Position numbers and translations under genes: made by a program. Below the pieces are notes generated by a model that searched no databases, was not told the DNA's origin, and was given only the letters and a program-made list of their open reading frames with translations. From Alentia gelatinosa (taxonomy: Eukaryota; Annelida; Polychaeta; Phyllodocida; Polynoidae), in the NCBI GenBank assembly GCA_950022655.1, contig OX465583.1:14159298-14223297 (forward strand): a stretch of 64,000 nucleotides of DNA. The letters are read 5' to 3'. This document shows, piece by piece, positions 14,001 to 23,000 of this stretch (the first letter of the stretch is position 1; each line of letters opens with the position of its first letter).

Positions 14001-17000
14001 CCCCTCATAGCATGTCATCTGCTCGGAGGTCTCCAATATGGCGGCCCCCAGTACCGAGGCGTCTGCACTGTAAAGGGTCTATCGAGCCTACTGCGATAGT
14101 GACTGTTGGAAGATCCATTTAAAAGGTCATCATCTCTCATTGCCATAGTGTAATATCGTATGAAACATCAATCAGAAATGTTGATCGTTGATATGAAGTT
14201 GAGATAACCATGGTGGTTTACAGTAGTAGATTAGTGCTTAGAGCCATGCCAAATACACATGGAACAGTTTCGACATTGGGTCTACCCATGGCTCTATGAG
14301 TTTTAAAGACAGTACTGACAATGTTGTCAGGCATTGTCTTTCCCAAGAGTGAGCTTTACAAGTACAGGGTAGATCTAATTTGGATTCATTTCTACTTTTA
14401 CAGATCAAAAGTGATGGTGTGGTGAACACGATAAGAAAAAAAATATGGAAATATCTTCTTCTCAGTATATTCTCCTCCTTTTTTTTTTTCCAAAATTCTC
14501 CATTCTATTTAATTCTTATCCATTTATCTTTATTTATGTATTTAATGTCCTTATTCATGTCACCCAACTCACACATATCTTTTGTGTGTCTTATCTCTTA
14601 CTTTTCAGTCTTCCTATTCACTGGAACAACAAGTGTCATGCCTTGTTTGAAGTACTCTATCTTTTCCCACATCTAATTTATTATCTAACCGAGAAGGATA
14701 CGTTTTTTTTCTGGACTTGGTTGTTTGGTTGGTTTTTGGGGTAGTTCATTGACCAATAAGTTCTATTAGACTTACTTTGGGTTTGATGGTGATTAAATCT
14801 ATGTGATGAATTTAAATAGAAATGACACTCCTACACATTTACCGGGGTAAGAGTTCTTCTAGTTTGCACACCACATAGACATGGTACGAGAAGGATTGCC
14901 TTTGATATAGAAGTAAATCTACCACTGCTGGGGGTGAAGGAGAAAGGTGGCTGCACACCATAACACATAGACATGGTATGAGAAGTATTGACTTTGATAT
15001 AGCAGTAAATCTACCACTGCAGGGAACGAAGGAGAAAGGCAGCTGCAGTGGGACTCAAACACACAAGGTCCTACAACCTCTGTTTAACAAACATCTCACT
15101 ATAATTCCTGGCATGTTGTAATGCTGAACTTACTCCACCCAAATTTGGTCTGTAAACATGCTCCATCTAGCACATACTTTCTTTGTCTGGGATTATTATA
15201 TATAATCTCTTCATCAGGAAATAATGTGACCATGTAAATAATTTGACCATGCCAAATACAATCTGCCTTAATACTTGGATGGTTCCAAATCGTTGTCTTT
15301 TTCAGATTGATGTAAACACCACAGAGACAACGATCGTGATACGAGCATAATAATGACATTGTTATGAGTGAGTAACTGTTTCTCAGAATTTACAGCATAA
15401 TAGTGTCAACGATCCTAGTGCAATATAGCATTGCAAATAATTGTAACAATATGGGCAACGAGGTGCATCCACGATATGTCCCAGTTCGGGATATGATCTC
15501 TCAGAACAGGGATGGGTACTAGAGTCTCGGTTTCACTTATTTAGATAATAATCCAACAGTGTATACATGTATTCATATACAGCGATGTCAGTTGGGGTCA
15601 TGAAAAAATAGAGGAAATGTTTTCCATGTGGAATTTACTGTCTCAGAAATATTGAGAAAACATGGAAAACCCATGGTTATTCACCATGGAATGGGGCTGA
15701 GGTGTGTGGGAAGGTTTGAACCACTCTTTATTGGTGTGAATGAGGCCCGATTTATTTCCTCTTTGTTTTACATTAGAAAAGAAAATTTTACAAATTGAAA
15801 ATGAAAACAAGGATTTCCTTGGAAAATGGAAAAACTGTATATATATATATATATTGCCTCACAACCTTCACGCTCCGCTCGAATTACAATCGACACTGCA
15901 GACGCATGCATCAAGGAAGAACTCGCAATCCGATCTTGAGCTACAATCCCATCACTGAAGCCACCCCCCCTGTTCTTCAACGTAATTTCGAGGTACTCCC
16001 ACGTAAAACGACGATAAATTTGGAATCCCCCACGCCACCAAGTGTCAAGTTCCGAACAGTACCAGCACCAAGACCAACCTACCAGATCCAATCTGCACTT
16101 AATCACAAGCAAGCTACCGCCTTCACCAAAACCAAGACCAAGCAGGCCTCCAGTACCATAGATGTGGCCATTCATCAATCCTCTTCACCAAACACCACCA
16201 CGGGGGCAAAAATGACTATCGAAGCCCTAAGTGAGTTAATTTTCGGCAGTAAAACGCCATCACCAACGGTGAGTGACACTTCAATAATACCTAAATCCAC
16301 CAATGCCCAGATGGATGTACTTCCAGACATCACCCCTACGATCCCCAACCTGTCGCGAAGGGAGCATCTAGACCTCAAAAACAATTACAGAGATCCACGA
16401 CTGTATTATCAAGATATCAGTGATATCAAAGTGGTGGGATTACCAATCGGGACACCCACGAGTACCAATCGTTACCAGGGGGAATATTTCCTGACCCCTA
16501 TTGATGTGCCACACCAACCCAAGCAGATTAAGAGAATACCACCTACTCTCAGTAACTGCACAGATGAAAATGAAATTAATGACTCAATGAGCTGGACATC
16601 TATCCCCAGCCCAGATAGTGAACTACCACCATTTGACTTTGCTCTAATATAAACCAAAACCCATGAAGACTTATGAACTTACCACCTGACTATGAACTAT
16701 TTTTACACTATATTGAATACTTAACAGTTTTGGCAAAAACTTAAATTATGTATTCCCAGGGACTTTCAACAATTAATTTTTTAATCAACCAATGACGAAA
16801 TGCCATTCACTAAAACCACTATGGTTGAAGAATCACAATCAATGCGCATGCCCAATATCAATGTAAGATCCATAAAAGCGATCCGATCCCAAGTGTACCT
16901 CAGAGTGCAAATACGATCCCATAATTAAACCAATCCCTGATGAAGGTGTAATAACACCGAAACATGTTGGATATTTAAACAGCCATTTTATTGACTCCTT

Positions 17001-20000
17001 GTCTATTATTTAGAAGAATAGTCTCAACGGTTTGGAGGGAATATCTTGTTTATCATCTTATATATATATAATAATAATCTAGAAAGAAAAAAAGGACTGA
17101 AGGTATGTAAAAAGTGAATGACCTCATACCATGACTTCACAAAAAATATACTTCGAAGAACGCCTTCTATTTATCTCTAATGGTGTAGAAAATCCTCTCC
17201 CTCCATTATGAAAAATACTTTGGGAAATAAATAGTAATCAACCGTGGCTGACATGATGGGGAAAGATTTTGTTATGAGAGTCCTTCATCGTCTACGACAA
17301 CATAATGTCACCATCTCCATAAAGATGCTTTTCCTATATATTTACTCATCTACTCAGAGGCCCTTATTTGTTGGCACAGTCATGTCCGTGCCTAGAGGAC
17401 CTGGTGTTTTGCTCAGACATAATAACCAGCTGGGAGACCCCCATAACCGTTATCATCACTGAGTCATCCCTTCATCTTTGACATTTTAGTAATCAGGTTT
17501 TTTGTGGGTTTTTTTAACCCTACACTACACCTTTGGAGAGAGTATCACACTGTCACTTGGATGTATTGCTTTCATCTTAATTGACTTGATTAAACTTTGA
17601 TAAAGTTTAGGAATTTACATTTTTGTACTTATCCCTAAATGTAACAGTGTCATATGTCTTGATACAGCCAAACATGAAGAGTCCGATTTGGATGAAACTT
17701 TGATCCCCCCCCCCCCCCCCCCCACTGTTTATTTTCTGACAGTTTATGTAACCAGGAATGTGCTTGGTTATTTACCACGCTAAATCATGACGTGAGAGCC
17801 CCCATAACAATGTGATGTCATTGTTGTGAAGGATGGTTGTTGCACTGCATTGTTCTTTATGACACTGCTCACCTAGAGGTAGCATAGCAACGGTTTGGAT
17901 CTAACAGCAGGGATGTCAGTGGCCTTTGAAGAAAATCCCTGAAGTTGTTTGCGGCGATGACAACCCCCCTTCCCCTCCCAAACCGACTACAATGACTAAG
18001 CTTTCCAGGCAGCAGGGAATTCAAAAATAATGATAACTGTGTCCCCTGGCGAGTAGTACTGGTACTACAGTCTGTGTTCTCCAAACAGTGCCATACCTTG
18101 CATGTCCTATTAGTATTAAACCAAATATATGCATGGGAGATTGCAGTATGAAGCTGGTTCCTGGTGTTATCTATGTATTTAACGTGGTTTGTATGGCAAC
18201 TTCCCAATGGTTTCCGGGATTTCAGGGATTCTCATGCATGCATTATCTGTGGGCATCTTGTCAGGGAAAATCCTGAAGATAATGGAGGTAATAATGCACA
18301 CATTTACAGAGCTACTAGGTACATGGAGTTCCAAAATAACATGGGGTTGACATATATTAATATATAGCCCCGCTTATGTATATATAAATTAAGCCAATGA
18401 GCAGCTCACATTTACTCACTGCAGGAACAGAGCACATGTTTAATCTTACTTCGATATATAACTATTTATTTTAATCTTAGTCTATGTATATCTTGATTTG
18501 TAGGCAGGGGTAAGTCCCAAAGTATTATTGAATAAACCCTGTTTTGTTGATAATTTCGCCAACATTTCTTCATAAACATTTATTGGTATTTATTCTCACT
18601 TTTGGCTAATAATATTATATAGGTTTTATTATGGGTTTAAAATACTGAGGACAGTATTCAGGATTTCCCTGAACTCTGACATCCTTGTATAAGGTACTGA
18701 TATTCATCTCGTCCCTGGCATTGTTTCCCCATAGACTTAACATTTGGAACCTGTACTCAATGCCCATGGAGTATTGTGGAAAAATACTCAATGTGGGATG
18801 ATGTCACACATGGTGGCCAATTAGTTAGTGATAGGGGTGAGATAAAATCTGAAGCCGCTCGATCTATAGCCACTGAAAATGTTCCATTGGTTTTGGACTG
18901 CTACATAAACTCACCCAACTTTGCCTCGTGAGATTACCCCGCAACCAAAACTCATGCCATATTTTCAGTGGCTACCTATCTCAATGCAGTTCCTTCTTAT
19001 CATCTCACCCCTGCATTTTTCTTCATAGGCTTAACGTTAAGAACTCATACTCCATGGCCGTGAAGGTAGTGTACCCAATACTCAATGGCTAATTGGGTGA
19101 TTTATTTTATCAATTAATAATATTATATGGGGCGAGATAAAATCAGAAACCCACTCAATGAAAATAACTTGGTCCGCACTTCACATCGCTTTGTGAATTA
19201 CTCTGCCATCAAACTTGGTGGAGTACGGACCAAGTTATTTTCATCTCGTGAGTTTTCTTCTAAATCTCACTCTAGTGAACAAAATTTATTTTTTATTATG
19301 GCATCGGCTTGCCATAGAGATGTCATTGGCACGTCTTCTAAATCATTAGATATACAGTATTATTCTGGCGATACTCACCATTTGAGAAGACATGACTGGC
19401 GAGAAGTCCCGGTTGAGTTCTCCGTCCATGGCGAACTGGGCACGTGATACAAGCGCACCGTCCTCAAAACGTTTCTTGATCTAAGTGCAGACAGACAGAC
19501 ATCAATATACAAATGTCGCTCTCTGAAGCAATGTGGCTCCCCTAGGAAAACGCGACAACCCCATCGTTAGACGTGGAAGGCCGGTGATTTATATAAGCCT
19601 CACGTTCTTTATCCTACCCCTCATATAAATCTCCATAGACTTCACATGGTGTTTCTGTATGCCACTGTTGTGCCATAAAAATATTTATATGCCACTGGTT
19701 ATATCTTAAGTTAAAAACATGTATCAGGGTAGGATAAATTGTAAACAGCACTCAATTTCATATAATTGTTTACATATGATTGGTTACAACATTCGTTGCC
19801 TTCCGCTAAGTGGAGCTAAGCGATATCATTCCGCAAAGACAACTCATACCATATAAACAATCGTATGAAATTTCGTGATGTTTCATGATAGTATTTCTAC
19901 TACATTAACATAACTAAAACGACAAAATCTATTTCATGAAATCGATAATTCTTAATGTCCTGTGAATCAAATTTGATGATAATGAGTACCCTGAACTTTC

Positions 20001-23000
20001 AGTCGGTTTCAGAATATGTGATGATTCAGAGACACAGCATACTATATACAGTAAAACTTCGTCATAGAAAAGTACTGGGGACCGGAGAAATTACGGATTA
20101 GAGGATTTCAACTAAAGATTGACGAAATTTGGAAAATCAGGAAATTCGGTGTTCGAGACCCATGATTCATGATATCTCTTTTAAGTTGTTATTTTCTGAG
20201 CAAAAATGTCACTTCCCTCGAATCATTTTGTTTTATCCGGCTTTGGCTCATAAAGACTTTAATGCAATTGAGTTTCTGTACTACAGAAATGCATAGGGAA
20301 AAAAGGGACCAAGCAAAAATATAAAGAGCTCTGCTTGAGCTGTTAAAGAAAGACCCAACTTTTTAAGGACCGAGTTGGTTCTGACGAAATTTTACTGCAG
20401 CTGATATAGCTGTGTGAAATAGGCCCACAAAAATACATACATATGTATACATGTTCATGTATTCCATATTTTTCATAAACAAAGTTGTCTTCCTTTGTCA
20501 GATATAGAAACTACTACAAGATGAATGTATTGTGAGCCATGTATGAGTCTAGTAAATGTAGCTAAGACAACTATTACAACAGGGATAACACATAATATGT
20601 ATTGTATTCATGCTGTAAGTAATATTTAAAAATACAATGTACTTCCCAATCAAATCTAATGTAAGTATATATGTAGAGACATATATTAGAGATATTATCA
20701 TATAGACATGGTATATGTCAGAGATGTAATTGTATGATAACATAAAAAAAATATATATATGGTAGAAAGGTACATATTATGTTGTAGTAGAAAGGTGTTA
20801 TGTACCTCCATTAGGTAACCGTATGGCTCCCGATGACCAAAACTTTTGTCCGCAGCACATATATAGATTATCCCATTAGATACTACTGTGTGTATGTAAT
20901 AACTGGAATGAACAGAGAAGACAATACAGTAGTACGGAAGTACACCTCACAATGACAAGACACTGGTAAGTCTAACAAAACAAGTCACTATTAAATAGAG
21001 GTGCGACATCTAGAAATGAAAAAAATATCAAAACTTCAACAAGCAATCACTAGAACGTCTATATAGTAAATGTGTTTATGATTCATTCTAATTGGAGGAA
21101 TGGTTGCGATTTGGTAGAGAAGTTAGAAACATGTTCATCATATTGCAAAAGATGTACACAATTGTGTCAAGTTGTAATACCTTATTCTGCAATAAAGAAA
21201 ATGATAAAAAAAAGAAGAAGCATGTAATCACAAATTTGAATACTACCCGCAATACGCAATATCCAACTTTTCAGTGTCCAATGGAAATTTACAAATATAC
21301 TTTGTCACACTTCTGCATGTATTTATCACAACATGGCCAGTAGTACCAACCAAAAACAACACCTAAATCACAAAGCTAATCCAACAGTAAAAGAACCATA
21401 CTAATGGCTCTGCTTTTGGCTGGAGTCAACAGTAGGGAGATTTTGATATAAAAAAAGATAATAATAGGATGTGACTGACACTAGAATAATATTAGCTGCA
21501 AACAAGACCACGTGCATAACATGCATAATGCACAAACAGAAGGGTATTATGATAGACTTATGAAGACAGCGCTCCAGGCCCCGACCATTAGGCTTGGCAC
21601 CCGTTGTGAACACGTGGTGGCGGGTGATTGTCCACCCCCGCTCCCCCGCACCACAATCCACCACCTACAGCCTCCTGTGGCCCCCCTTTAATCTACACAT
21701 ACCACTCACTGCATGTCATAGGGTGGTTTCTTTTTGCAGAATAGTTGCTGATATTATATGGTGGTATGTATCCCAAAATATCTTAATACATATGTTGATG
21801 ACTGTTACTCCTATGGCAAGTATACCGCTCGTTTGTCCGCAAATCAGAAATAAAAAAATAAAAAAATGAATATCTGAAGATGAACGTATTCACGCGACGA
21901 AAATGGAAGCCTATACAACGGGCAAATGATGGAAAATCGTTTGGAACAAATAAATTGTGTTTATCTTTAAAAAAAAGTTTTTTATTTTGTGTTTGATAGA
22001 ATGCTATCATTCTTCCAGATATGTTGGATGAAATGAATATGATATTCCGGTAAATAACATATACATTGATAGTGCATTGTCAGACCCATCAGGGTTTAAC
22101 GCAGAGATTCCACAAGACTAAGGGCTCATTGGGAAGTTTTTGGTCTCTTCGGAATATATGGAAGAATATCGCATATTGATACAAATCATTCGGACATGGT
22201 GAGTGGACATAGTGAGTAACGCCTAAAACTATCAGAAAAAATTGGGGTGCGGTTCCACTGCGCACCCCTCTCATAAGGTCTCACACTCTCTATGGGAGAA
22301 GAATTCTTAACAAACTAGGCTTAGAGCCTTGAGAATCCACTGGCCTGCCTCCCGTGGTAAACACGTACATCAATGCAACCCAAAGATTCCTATAATCTCA
22401 ATGATGCCACCTATTGGGACTACTGTGTACTTGGCGCCCTAGTGGCTTTATTTGGACTGGAATAGAGGGAAACTATGTTCCGGTGAAAGGAAGTCAAAGT
22501 TACGAGGTAAGGCTTGGAAAAATTATTGCCCAAGGCCCTGGTCGCGGGCAGTAATTTTTCCAAGCCTTACCGAGTAATTTTGACTTCCTTTCACCGGAAC
22601 ATAGTTTCCCTCTATTCCACATTGCACCGTTGGTATGGATTTTTGCTGCTTTGTTACTTAGAGAAGTCACCACAGAGAAGGCGAAGTATTCATATTGTCA
22701 CAGCAATCTCCATAGTTTAAACTATCCAGAACCACTGAGGCTTGGCTTTATGTAATTGTATTCAAACCAAAGACAATTATCAAATAAAACGATGACTTTT
22801 TAATATATGCTTCTTTAATCCAGCTTCTAACTCTTGCTGTAAGAGATCTAACCACGGAGTTTCGCGTAAACCCCAACGGAACCAAAATACATTCACAATC
22901 AGATCCAGACATTTTCCTTGCAAGGTATGTTCTACACAGGCAATCTCTACAAATATCATGATAGAGATTCCCAGACAAGAATGCATTTGAAAACATTTTC

